DNA of 64,000 nt from Daphnia pulex (lineage: Eukaryota; Arthropoda; Branchiopoda; Diplostraca; Daphniidae): NCBI RefSeq assembly GCF_021134715.1, contig NC_060025.1:8556001-8620000 (forward strand), given 5' to 3'. The translations under genes and the position numbers were made by a program. Position 1 is the first letter of the stretch. Each line of letters starts with the position of its first letter. Positions 47,320-57,884 of the stretch are shown here, one piece after another. The notes under the pieces were generated by a model. That model searched no databases. It saw nothing but the letters and a program-made list of their open reading frames with translations, and was not told where the DNA came from.

Positions 47320-48590
47320 TCCCCAGCCGCTTTCTCGCTCGGGTTTTCCGCTATTTAAAGCACACAAAACTCACCGCAACACTAACTGCTGGAACTGCTA
47401 ATGGTTTAAACTGCTTCGTCTTTTACCTTTGTCCGGAGATACCGTTAGTCGTCTTACATAGTTGAACGACACGCCGTCGAAAGGGAAAATGGTGTTGGAC
47501 TGATTAATTGCAGTTTTCTTTTGCAACTTGGCCAAGAGCTAGAGGTTTATTGGCCACAGCGTGATTTCCATCGGTCAATTTATGATTTTTTCTCTTAGTT
47601 TTCACTTCTTAAAACCCGCGGCACCTGCAGCTGGGATTTCCACAAGATTAAAACTTTAAGCGCCACATCAGCGATAATTTTAAGCAAACTGCTGTTGCCT
47701 CACTTCTTCAGCTTTCCGTATTTCCTCGAAATTATTTTGACGTCAGCATCTGAGACGAGTAAAATGTCACGACAATTGTCCTCTGCTGTATAAGCTTTTG
47801 TTTCGCGATGAAGAGAAATACCAAGACTTAGGAAAAATGCGTGCGGGATCGGAGCTTTTCCGATTTATCAGATAAATGAACAAACTCGTTTTATAACACT
47901 ATAGCCACACTAGAGGTTTAAGAAACAATCCAACAAATACAAAATCCCCGTTTTCTCTTTTGTTGTGTAAATAATTATAGAGTTTCTGTCGAAGCACATT
48001 TTAGCGTGTGTGGGAAAATCAACAATCTCGGTTGAGAAGAAGGACCTAAAACGACTCGACTGGAATCATTTGGACAGCTCATGATGGAAGCCTTTCTTGG
48101 GCATCAAGATAATACAAATTCTATAATCTCCGTAGTTGCGACAGCATCTATTCAACCTGATGGATACTTTCATGAAAATTCCGTCAATACACAATCTGAA
48201 TTGGAACGAAGGATAGTCGTAATAACATTGTATACAAAACGGTACAATGAGGATGCAGCTAGGTGGCTTTGTTGAGCACGGAGTTTACGGTGACGCATTA
48301 AGAAACTCTTACCAGGCGATTCGACTATATGTCGATCACCAAATCGAAATTCCCGAAATTTTGCTCAATAATTCAGTGGGGGGCTGCAAGCTTACAATCT
48401 TAATTTGAATAGCCAAACGTACATCAAGAATCGGATGCTAGACCAAACTAGCCTACTGACCCCGCTATTGATTAGTGAAATCAAAAGAGCAAATGGTCTA
48501 ACACAAACTGGCATTTCAATAGCTTAAAGATTGAATGAAGGTGCACATCACATGCACTAGCCGAGACTAAACATGAAAATATGTTCTAGG
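47320..48590. repeat. Spacer between secreted copy C and IR4
   Basis: Copy of 33890-35150. The minus-strand frame open there is broken here by small indels. The ATCTCCGTAGTTGCGACAGC repeat is at about 48127. No gene is supported; the plus-strand frame at 48081-48275 is part of the repeat. Confidence 0.6.
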
Positions 48591-48599
48591 TTGCGCTCG

Positions 48600-48613
48600 G
48601 TCACTATGACGAG
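48600..48613 (+). promoter_or_regulatory. Diverged X-box-like motif before IR4
   Basis: GTCACTATGACGAG is the counterpart of GTTGCTATGACGAG before IR3 and ends 138 bases before the IR4 start. Two substitutions weaken the first half-site. A TATA-like ATACAAATAGAGCTT follows near 48680. Confidence 0.4.
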
Positions 48614-48751
48614 CATTACAAACAGTTGCTAACTGTAAGTATAATATCAGTTTGGTTTGGTTGCTTGGCAATTGGAACATACAAATAGAGCTTATTTCGC
48701 ATTTTCGTATCACTACACTCTGCGCATCTTGAGACTCTTGACTGACTCAAA

Positions 48752-50899
48752 ATGCACATTTTGCCAAGGTACAAAAAAGTTATTGTGAATCTTCTCTTAA
48801 TTATGAGTGTTGATTCAACCACTGAAACCGATCTAAGCGGCTTGCACTTTAATATGATAGCTTTGCAAGTAAGTCGACGTTTTCATTTGAACATTTCAAC
48901 GAAATTATTATTGTATATATACGAATCGTCTAAAAAAACACTCAATTACAAATTATTAACTACAACCCTGCTTCTACTTTAGAATCCACCTTTCGATACA
49001 CTGATTCCGGGACTTAATGGCACATTCACTTATTCTGGGGCAAACCTTGTTATATTCAACTGGTTAGCACAGCGATTGAAATTTACGTAAGTTTTACAAA
49101 TTCTGCTTCTTAGAAAAATCGAGAGAAAAATCACAATGATGCATTTTCGCTAAATTCACGTACAACAATCTGATAAGTTAACTTTTAAAGGATCACTTAT
49201 CTACCGCTGAATAAAACTCTAAACGACAAATTAGGAACGCATGAAGGTGCATTTTACGCTCTTATGAACGACGAGGTAATGATAACTTGATTGCTATATA
49301 AATAATTAAATACACAAAAGAAACTTTGTTGCTTAGAATATTGACGGAATACTAGCTGGTTTTTATCTAACTATGGATCGAGTAGAAAGATTCGACTATA
49401 CAGCTTCCGCATGGTCAGACGGATTTAGTTTTGTTGCGCCGAGACCCGGAGAGGAAAGCAGATTATTCGCATTCATCGGTCCATTTCAGCCCATGGTGAG
49501 CTATAACGATCGTCAAAGTTTTACGCTGATTCATGCTTAAAAATTTAAAAATTTGTTAGGTTTGGATGTCAGTTTTCATCAGCGTTTTCTTTGTCATCGC
49601 TACTATGACAGTGTTCACGTGGCTCTACAATCGTCGTCACACGAATACTGTGGGCAGCACTAGTGCGACTGGAAACACGGAATTGAACAATAACTTGTCC
49701 GTTCAAAGAAGCATATTCACTTTCATCGGTCCCCACATGATTTATGTAATTAATACGATGACGAATCAAGGTAAATCAAATGTAGCTTCGCAGAAATAAA
49801 GTCGAATTTAATTATGGAATTTTAACTCTTGTAGAATAAAAGCTTTCTATATTTTTTCCTGTCAGGAGGTAGAGAATTTAGTAGTCGCACTTCGTTTCGA
49901 GTTTTGGCCGGAGCCTGGGTGTTGTGCGCCATGGTCTTGGTCAATTGTTACACGGGAATTGTCACTTCGTCCCTCACAACACCGAAGCTCAAGCCGCCCA
50001 TGAACACGCTGGAAGAATTAGCAGCGAGTAATGAGGTCAAAATAGTCATCAGAAGCGACACATCAACCGGAGTACAAATTCTGGTAAAGCCTCATAAGTA
50101 AAAGGCTTCATTTTATGGATTTCACTAATGTCCACTTCATGATAAAAACAAAACACAAACAGCAAGCAACATCCGGCATTTTTAAGGTTCTGGGAGATCA
50201 AGTCCGGAGTGAACCCGACCGAATATTTACCGATCCATTTAAACTAGCCGCAAAATTAGGAACTGGTCACTTCGCTTTCCCGTTCGTAAGTGACGAAAGA
50301 AAGATTTAGAAAGAAAATTATTTCGTAGTTATACATAAACAACAGTAGGCCTACCAGGATTAATTCAAGAGAAAATGAAAATTTACGATATTACATGTCA
50401 GTTGTTCAAGAGTCTAATTTTTCGCTTTTCATTAGTTGCATACTTTTAGCCTCGCTTTTGTTGGTTCGCAATATAAAAAGGATGGCAAGTGTCGTTTTAA
50501 AGTCTCGAAAATGTTACCCCTATCACACGGACATTATTCGTATCTTTTAAAAAAGGGAAGTTGGTACACCAAACCAATCAGCAAAGGGTAAGTGATAACA
50601 TTTTATCCTACTCTATCCTGCGCTATCCTATAACTCTAAAACGCCAGCACAATTGCAGAATTTTGGAGATGTCGGAGACCGGTATTATTCGTTTTGTGGT
50701 GAATAACCTCCCTACCGTACCAAGAGCCGACGAATGTTTGGTCGAAAATAAACGCCGAGTCTCTCGTCCTGTTCCCATCCAGTTAACCGATTTGATCAGT
50801 GCCTTTCTCATTCTAGGCATCGGGATGGGATTGGCGACGCTAATTTTCTTGTTGGAAAAAATCGTATCGATATGGCGACGCTGTGAACGTCGTCAATGA
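48752..50899 (+). CDS. Ionotropic receptor IR4 (iGluR-related channel)
   Basis: Nine exons: 48752-48868, 48983-49086, 49191-49275, 49337-49495, 49560-49770, 49866-50083, 50163-50285, 50436-50587, 50659-50899 (469 aa). The architecture is that of IR3. Exon 1 is 39 bases shorter than IR3's, so the leader is only MHILPRYKKVIVNLLLIMSV, which may still act as a signal peptide but is short. The helix 1-pore region (VFISVFFVIATMTVFTWLYN, GPHMIYVINTMTNQG) has Pro for the usual Ser before the pore helix. Exon 9 ends one codon later than its paralogues (ERRQ, TGA). A run of A bases in exon 8 changes Phe to Leu but keeps the frame. Confidence 0.93.
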
Positions 50900-52580
50900 A
50901 TATGTTGAAAATGATGATCAAAAGCGCAAGAAATTTTAAAATTTCGGTAGTGTTTGTTCAGCGAGAAGATTTTTTTTGATCGAGCTGTACGTAGAATAAC
51001 GGTGTTAGCTTTTACTTTATTGGCTCACAAGATGCTGCTCACCTTTTGATTTACACACATTTAGAAAAATCAATAGCTGTACCTTGAATTATCAAAAAGT
51101 ATCGAATATTTTGAAGATATTATTTTATCCGATAATTATTTCAATTCAAATTTCACAACTTTCTGATAATGCAACAAAAATCTGTGCAAAATTGAATTTT
51201 TAGAAAATCATCAACAACAATCACGCAAGACATCAGCTAATTACTAAATCATTCAAATGCCGCTAGATGGTATGGAATCATCGTAAAGTCAAAATATCTT
51301 TTGGTGGTTATCGTATGATGCGTCGACATGTTTCACATCAATACAATGTTGCACAAAAAAAGCCCGTTTTCGGACATTCCCATCATAAATGTTGAATTCG
51401 TACTAAATGAAAATACCATGGTGGTGCAGTGCACACTTCCGTGCTGCAGTATAGATAAAATATGGGCTTGAAATCATTCCCACATTTCCCTCATCGCAAA
51501 CAACAGACTGTCAACTGTCAAGTCACTATTCAGTTATTCATATTCAGCATGTCAGTGCATAACTCGCAGGTTATATGAAAATTTGTCGAAAGACAAAAGG
51601 AAACGAAAGTAAAAGGTCTTCAAACCAGAAAGATCAAAAGAGTCGTCGAAAGAGAAAATGAACTCGATGAATTGTCAACAGCACCGTGAAAAAGACAAAC
51701 CAAAAAATAGAAAACGCAAGCGAAACGGGCACGAGTGGCTGCCGAAAATGACTGAATGACGCAAGAACTAACTTAGATATGAAATGGTTTAGGCCTTGCG
51801 ATAATTTAAATATATTAAATGTATAGACGAAACCCGTGGGAGGATGACACATTCGTTTAAATAATTTAACGGGCAGCGTGAGACACTTCAAAACGAAGGC
51901 AAGGCGTGTTCAATGTAAGGTAAGGCTTCGGACTCAAGGATTTAAGGTTTGCTGTAGAGACCACGGTTGCTACATCATACATATTTTACACAGACATTTC
52001 ATCAACACAAAATCTTCGACGATTCAAAATTGATTGAGACTTTATAATTGATCATATTGATTGACAGTAGCATTGGAGTAATATACCTCAAATGAACAAC
52101 GAGTCAATTAAAAATGCGTCTGACTGAATGCAGCAGTGAGATATGACGCTAAACGATATGACAGACCAGATCGTAATGTCAATCATTTTGTTTCCGCCCA
52201 TAAATAAAGCATTGTCAAAAATCGCTAAACTGACTGATGACGGACGAAAACACAACAGAACTACACAGAATATTCGTGATCCCGCAATTATCAAAATTGA
52301 AATTCCATCCGTGCAATTCCAATTTGAATTTAAAAAAAAAAAACGACACGAATTAAGTTTTATATTACTTTAGAACTCTTAGATGCGAATATTATTTTTA
52401 CACCGAAATTCATTTCAAATGTTAAAATTAACGGGGAAAGGTAACATTAAGATAGTTGCGAACCCAAGTCAGTCTGACCTACGCAGATAGTAAGCAAGCA
52501 AAACTGAATCAATTGGGCCTACCCTTTACTCGTTTTCCAAGATAACAAACAATTTCGCAATGGATGATTTCACTTTCAAA
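50900..52580. other. IR4 3' region, repeats, no gene
   Basis: The first about 300 bases match the IR3 3' flank. 51240-51570 is the dispersed repeat also at 37865-38280, with CGCTAGATGGTATGG near 51257. 52080-52260 matches 38755-38930. No coding is supported. Confidence 0.55.
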
Positions 52581-52591
52581 GTTTATTGCAA

Positions 52592-53390
52592 ATGGGCAAT
52601 GACCGCACATGCGCAGTTTTTTTTTCCATATTGCTTTCCTGCATCTGTGGGGGTCAAAGTTCTCCTAAACATTTTCCGCCTGTGCACAATGACGGATTTG
52701 TCATGGTGGAACTAACGGAAGAAGCGGATGTGAAAGACATAGAACCGAAAACGAAGTTTGAACCCAAAGTTGAAGTGACCCAAGTTCCTCAAACAGTGAG
52801 GACTCTTATAGATACGCAATCTTCAGTGCATGACAAGTCGACCTAACCGTCAACGACGCCCACTAACGATTCGCCCCCACAAAGGAGAAAACCGAAGAAG
52901 ACTACCGAAAAGCGCCGAAGAGCCATAAATATCAAATTGGACAAAAATGAAATTGCTGGATGTCATCTTGAACGGCCAAGTGACGACCATGTTCGTTGCG
53001 AAAGGCAATTTCCATTTGGCAATTAACACGGAACAATGGGAAAAGCTAGGTCGACCGGAATCGAACTCTCTCTCAAAATTACGGATCAAGAAATACGGAA
53101 CTCACAAGCTCATCAAAACAGAAGACTTGAAAGGTTTTTTCAACACTAGCATCAAACTGATTGAGAATGGAAGAGAAACATACTTTCTCTCCGTTTTAGT
53201 TTTTGATAAAAAAGAAACACCCAACTTTGTCGGGCAAAAATATTTCTACAATCAGCTCAGTCAACTCGACCAGGAAAACGCTCCAGATTTGCTCGTTAGT
53301 CAACGAAAAGATTACAACAATGCCCAGGTCAAAGATGCACTGAAGGAAAAGCAAAGTGAGCAAATCGAAGCTAAACGAAATATAAAATGA
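52592..53390 (+). CDS. Retropepsin-like family, copy D (domain intact, 5' part broken)
   Basis: ATG 52592 opens a hydrophobic stretch (CAVFFSILLSCICGG) followed by an acidic linker (MVELTEEADVKDIEPKTKFE), stopping at 52846. The stop sits where copy C2 has a sense codon (ACCTAACC against ACCGAGCC). In another frame the domain is fully open from 52947 to 53390 (147 codons): LLDVILNGQVTTMFVAKG, LAINTEQWEKLGRPE, RETYFLSVLVFDKK, NFVGQKYFYNQL and a basic tail. The site that should read D-T/S-G reads AKGNF. If transcribed from its own ATG, the domain alone could be made; otherwise this is a pseudogene. No coiled-coil exon was found nearby. Confidence 0.5.
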
Positions 53391-53449
53391 TATGAAGCAT
53401 TTCAGATTTTATGTAGTATCTCTATTAGTATCTCAAATAATACGTGCAG

Positions 53450-54645
53450 CCACTGCCACACACTAGCTATAACGCTTTGGTCAGCTGAAGCAAAGATGGC
53501 AACCTGATAACAACAGCAAATTTCTCAGCCAATGTCATTTACTGTTGTTGTGGTTCGTTCAAACAACAAAAATAAATTCACTGGCCAATGGAAAAGCATA
53601 AAATTCAGCCCGAAGTGGACTTCTCGAGACGGATAATCTAGAAACCTAGCAAGAAGGGCTAGCCAAAAATCTGCCTCACAAGCGTAACACTTAAAAGTAA
53701 CTAGTCTAACTGACAAAGTGACGGTCGTGTGATGAAGACATTAAAAAAGGTTCCTTATAAGGAAACAGAGACTCACTTTTGGATGAGGCGACATGTCTAT
53801 CGATGGGTCTGTTCGATGGGTCTGTTCGATGGGTGGGGTGGTAAAATATCGCGCCATGATGACCAGCCTATATAATAACAGAGATGTTCATTAAAACAAA
53901 TATATGAAGAATATGGGCTAAAATTTAAACAAAATAGTATTTAAAACAATAACCTACTTCAACTTCAATGGATGGTTTGGAGTGACGGATATGGTGGCAA
54001 GGAAAAACCCCTAGAAAACTAATAACATCCAATCCTGACATGTTATCCTCCTTGGCAGCTACTTTACAGTAATCCTAATCCCAAGTACAAAAAAAAAATA
54101 AGACACAGAAACACTCATTATTCAAAACCATAATGCCTCGTAAACTTATCACTGTGTAATACCTTCCACATTGAAACAAGAACTGATGATGTCATGTTAG
54201 CACATGGAGTAGGTTGACGACAAAACTGGGGGAGTATTTTCAACCTAGCTGTTTTAAAAAAGGAGAAAATTATTGTCACCTTCAAAATATTCATCATAAA
54301 AAAATACTGAGGAGTAAAAATAGGGTAGGGTTAGCACGTAACAGCGGTATATCCCTCGCACCCAGCAGGGTCGGCATAGAACAGCAGATCGCATCAAAAC
54401 ATCTTTTCTCACTTTGGACGAACCTCTGTAAATAATTAATACACCTCACATATTACGTAAACATTTTTTAAAGATTGAAATGCTTGCAATGTTAACGATT
54501 TCTTACCTCATGCGTCTACCACAAGTCCACAAGTTGAATTATGAGTGCACGTCCAGAGCTAACTCTTCCAAGTGCTAACTTATCAGCTAGCAGACGATTC
54601 TGGGGTCGCTAGAGGTTTTACTTGTCAGCAACTCAGCACTCTTTA
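53450..54645. repeat. Cassette flank D
   Basis: Close copy of flank A (24400-25560). The minus-strand exon-like block (53778-53870) contains an extra CTGTTCGATGGGT unit. The flank ends abruptly at 54645 in the text CAGCACTCTTTAT, where it joins the middle of the secreted-protein gene. Confidence 0.75.
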
Positions 54646-55139
54646 TGGACGACCATATGATCCATAACAGGCTCTTGTTCGCCAACAATTTCGGAATGAG
54701 GCTCTTCCAGGTTCTGTGTTGGCTCTTGAACATCCGATAGAATATCAGTTCCAATAGAACCTGAATTGGGTAGGTCGCTGTGGATGACGTTGGCATCCAA
54801 TGATAATGCTGGCTGTTCGGTCCCACCATTAGAAACAGCAGGCAAAGAGAAGTAAGTTAAAGTATGGGTAACCCGTTCCGGTTCTTGAACGTCAAAGTCT
54901 TGAAACGCCGATTGGTCTACGAAAGGTTCGTTAGTGGTGTCAGAAAGGTCTCCATTATTCTCTTCAATTGGAATAAGATAATCTTGTATTTGACTCGGCT
55001 GGTCGTTGCGAGCAACTCCTTGGATGTTAGCCATCAGGAAATCGTGTAATTTCACTGCAGACGTACGAAGCGAACGGACTGGTCCAGCGTAACAGCTTGA
55101 AAGATGAAGTAAAAACAGACAAGCTGTGCTGCTTCTCAT
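54646..55139 (-). pseudogene. Secreted acidic protein gene, copy D (3' deleted)
   Basis: From ATG 55139, the minus strand encodes the signal peptide (STACLFLLHLSSCYAG) and about 160 residues in one frame, closely matching the 33.7 kb gene. It stops where the sequence switches to cassette flank (54645/54646). The C-terminal half, including VQINWDEFM, is gone. A truncated secreted product of about 168 aa could still be made, but the TATA box is degraded. Confidence 0.65.
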
Positions 55140-55329
55140 CTATAAGATACGAAAGATGGACAAACATTTAAAAATAGTTAAATGAATCAATTTAAGTATA
55201 AACGAATTTTACGGTCAGAAAATTCATGTTGCAAAAGGTCTAGTGCTAGTTGTGGTCTGTCAGTTACTTTGTTGTTCAATCAGAAACAGGCTGACATATA
55301 TCGTACTGGAATGAGATAACTTATTTTTC

Positions 55330-56500
55330 CCAGTCGCTTTCTCGCTCGGGTTTTCCGCTATTTAAAATAACACACAACTCACCGCAACAGCACTATCTGG
55401 AACTGCTAATGGTTTAAACTGCTTCTTCTTTTACCTTTGTCCGGAGATACCGTTAGTCGTCTTACACATTAGTTGAACGACACGCCGTCGAAAGGGAAAA
55501 TGGTGCTGGACTGATTAATTGCAGTTGTCTTTCGCAACTTGGCCAAGAGCTAGAGGTTTATTGGCCACAGCGTGATTTCCATTGGTCAATTTATGATTTT
55601 TCTCTTAGTTTTCACCGTTTTCACTTCTTAAAAGCCACGCGGCACCTGCAGTTGGGATTTCCACAAGATTAAAACTTTAAGCGTCACATCAGCGATAATT
55701 CTAAGCGATTTTAAGCAAACTGCTTTTTGCTCCACCTTATAAACTTTTCGTATTTCCCCGAAATTATTTTGACAGCCGCATTTGACACGAGTAAAATGTC
55801 GAGACATTTTTTTACTTCATCTCTGTACTTGTGTCTCGTGATGAAGAGAAATGCCAAGAAAGTGTGGTTTGGAAAAAAAAATGCGTGCAGGATCGGAGCT
55901 ATTGAATCATCAGATCTAAAATATTTGACTATATAATACTAGCCACCACAGAGCAAATATGAAATAATCCCAGAAATAAAAATTCCACCTTTTTTACTCG
56001 AGTTTTTGTCGAGATACATTTTAGCGTGTGGGTTATTTGCGGGAAAACCGAACCACCGAACGAGATCAGGTAAGAAGAGGGACCTAAATAATAAAAAAAA
56101 AACTCCAATTACATTAATTTATCATTTGTGCAGCTCACGCAACCCTTCCGTTTTCTCTTGCTTACTTAACAGTCTAAACAAAAGCCATTTTTTTAAATCT
56201 GTTGAATAACTATGGAATATGGTGACGTTAGAAAGCTATTATCGGGAAGTTCGACTTAATCCATCACTCACGATCACCATAAATCTATATTCAAACAAAA
56301 TTTTTCTCAATAAGGACACCAGTGTAGGTAGGTAGCAGGCTGCAATATTTCAATAGCCAAACTCAATGCATCCGGGATCGCAAGCCATGCATGTGAAACT
56401 CTTGATTGAAATTAAAATTGCAAACACAAAATTGAAATTCAAGAGCTAAATATTTGAATGCAATTGCACAGCAACTATAGCTTATAGACTAAACATTCAA
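55330..56500. repeat. Spacer between secreted copy D and IR relic
   Basis: Diverged copy of 33890-35150. It has small insertions (for example TTTTCACCGTTTTCAC near 55615). No coding is supported. Confidence 0.55.
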
Positions 56501-56511
56501 TGTGTTCCCCG

Positions 56512-56525
56512 GTTGCTATGACGAG
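56512..56525 (+). promoter_or_regulatory. X-box-like motif before the IR exon-1 relic
   Basis: GTTGCTATGACGAG, identical to the motif before IR3, ends 163 bases before the relic ATG, the same distance as in IR3. The promoter outlived the gene. Confidence 0.45.
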
Positions 56526-56688
56526 CATTTTCAAACAGTTGCTATCTGGAACTCAACAATTTGCTTGGTTTCTTGCACAGGCCTGGAAATTTAAACCTAT
56601 ATAACTTCAATTAATTCATAAAACCTATATCACAAGCTTAATTCGAATTTTCGTTTAACTACACTATGCGCGTCTTAACTGAGACAAA

Positions 56689-56857
56689 ATGCAAATTATG
56701 AAAGTGATGCAAAAAAATGAGTTGGTTCTTAGACGTCCAAAGCTTTTGATTTCACCAAAATTTTTAGACTCTTATATTCATTACGAGTGTTAATTTTGTC
56801 ACACATGCATCGATTTGAGTGCTTTGCACTTCAATACGAATATACGAAAGCTTTCCG
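56689..56857 (+). pseudogene. IR relic: exon 1 only
   Basis: ATG at 56689 begins a copy of IR3 exon 1 (GTCCAAAGCTTTTGATTT and TTGCACTTCAATACGAA-like text) but reaches a stop after about 30 codons (YIHYEC*), and the exon-1 donor is lost (CTTTCCGACG for CTTTCCAAGTAAG). No exons 2-9 follow before IR5. This is a receptor that lost most of its body, leaving the cassette D promoter and exon 1. Confidence 0.7.
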
Positions 56858-56950
56858 ACGTATTCATTTAAATAGGCTATATATGAATTTGAAAATCAAA
56901 ATCAATTTTACAAATACCCTAATCAATAAAAAAAAGAAAACGGAACTTAC

Positions 56951-57062
56951 TTTGAATGCGTTTGAATGACTCGTCTCCAGATGGCATTAAAGAACCATTC
57001 CGTGAGAGCAGAACCGCCTGGAAGATATTCTGTTATCCAGCTTACTTTTGAATTGATCCAAC
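56951..57062 (-). other. Minus-strand exon-like block, copy 2
   Basis: The minus strand has CTTTCAG|G and AAA|GTAAGTTCCG around 112 bases, open in one frame that contains SWITEYLPGGSALTEWFFNA. It is related to the decayed block at 19271-19392 (EWFTEQNPGG), and the flanks on both sides match too. No partner exons found. The WF-rich text recalls the pore region of iGluR-type channels, but that is only an impression. Confidence 0.35.
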
Positions 57063-57770
57063 CTGAAAGAGATAAAGAAATTCGTTTCATTGGACTTGCT
57101 CAGATAAATTAAATACAAGTATAATTTACAAATTAAATATAATTTGCAACAACTTTAAAATTGAAATGTTCTCTTACGTTCCACCGTTTTAAGCTTTTAA
57201 CATGGTCATTTAGTAACTAACTGTTCATATCTCTAGAAATTCATCGAAACTGTTTTCTTGGCCATATTGAAGCCACATGAATCGTGCTTTCCACATATTC
57301 GGTTTATTGAATAGAAGATAAAATTAACGTTGGTTAGATCTCCCTGCTGATGATAAGTGATTACGGTTGCTACACACTATAGATTTTTCACAAGAAGATA
57401 TGTTCGTGTTATACGGCTTTGCTATAAGCCAAGATTCTTATTCTTTGATTTCATTTATTTCGGTTAAAATCGATTAAAATTATTAATGTCTGCCTTTTAT
57501 ACAATACTAAGCCTCGAAATTCAAATTTACATTATGAATGGCAATGGCCAACAAATCAAACGTCGAACCAAATGCATAGCAAATAAGTGAACAAAGAACT
57601 CTCATTCATGTTACCCAAACATTGCGTGCCACACAAAACATTTGGATTTTAGAAATCCAAGCAAATATAATGCAACAATATGTAGCCTACAAACTTTAAA
57701 CTCAAGAGATATTAGATGAATAAAGCCGCACATCGGCAGCAGGCGGAAACTAAACACAAAAATGCGTCTT
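57063..57770. other. Spacer before IR5, no gene
   Basis: AT-rich and without supportable coding on either strand. The minus frame at 57611-57856 overlaps the IR5 promoter and is not convincing. Confidence 0.5.
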
Positions 57771-57772
57771 CG

Positions 57773-57830
57773 GTTGCTACGACACAACATCTGCAAACAT
57801 GTCAAGGAAGAACTTGTAAACCTACAAATA
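57773..57830 (+). promoter_or_regulatory. IR5 promoter: X-box-like motif and TATA-like box
   Basis: GTTGCTACGACACA (57773-57786, followed by AC) resembles the IR1 motif with a two-base change in the second half. CCTACAAATACAGCTTGTTT starts at 57821, the counterpart of the IR2 TATA region. The start codon is at 57885. Confidence 0.4.
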
Positions 57831-57884
57831 CAGCTTGTTTGGCATTTAGATTTCACTCACTCTGGGCGTCTTAACTGACCTAAA

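Noticed and set aside
17813..53390. Active LTR retrotransposons as an explanation of the retropepsin-like genes
   Set aside because: No reverse transcriptase, RNase H or integrase pattern and no flanking long terminal repeats are seen, the catalytic motif is missing, and the copies lie at fixed places in a segmental duplication.
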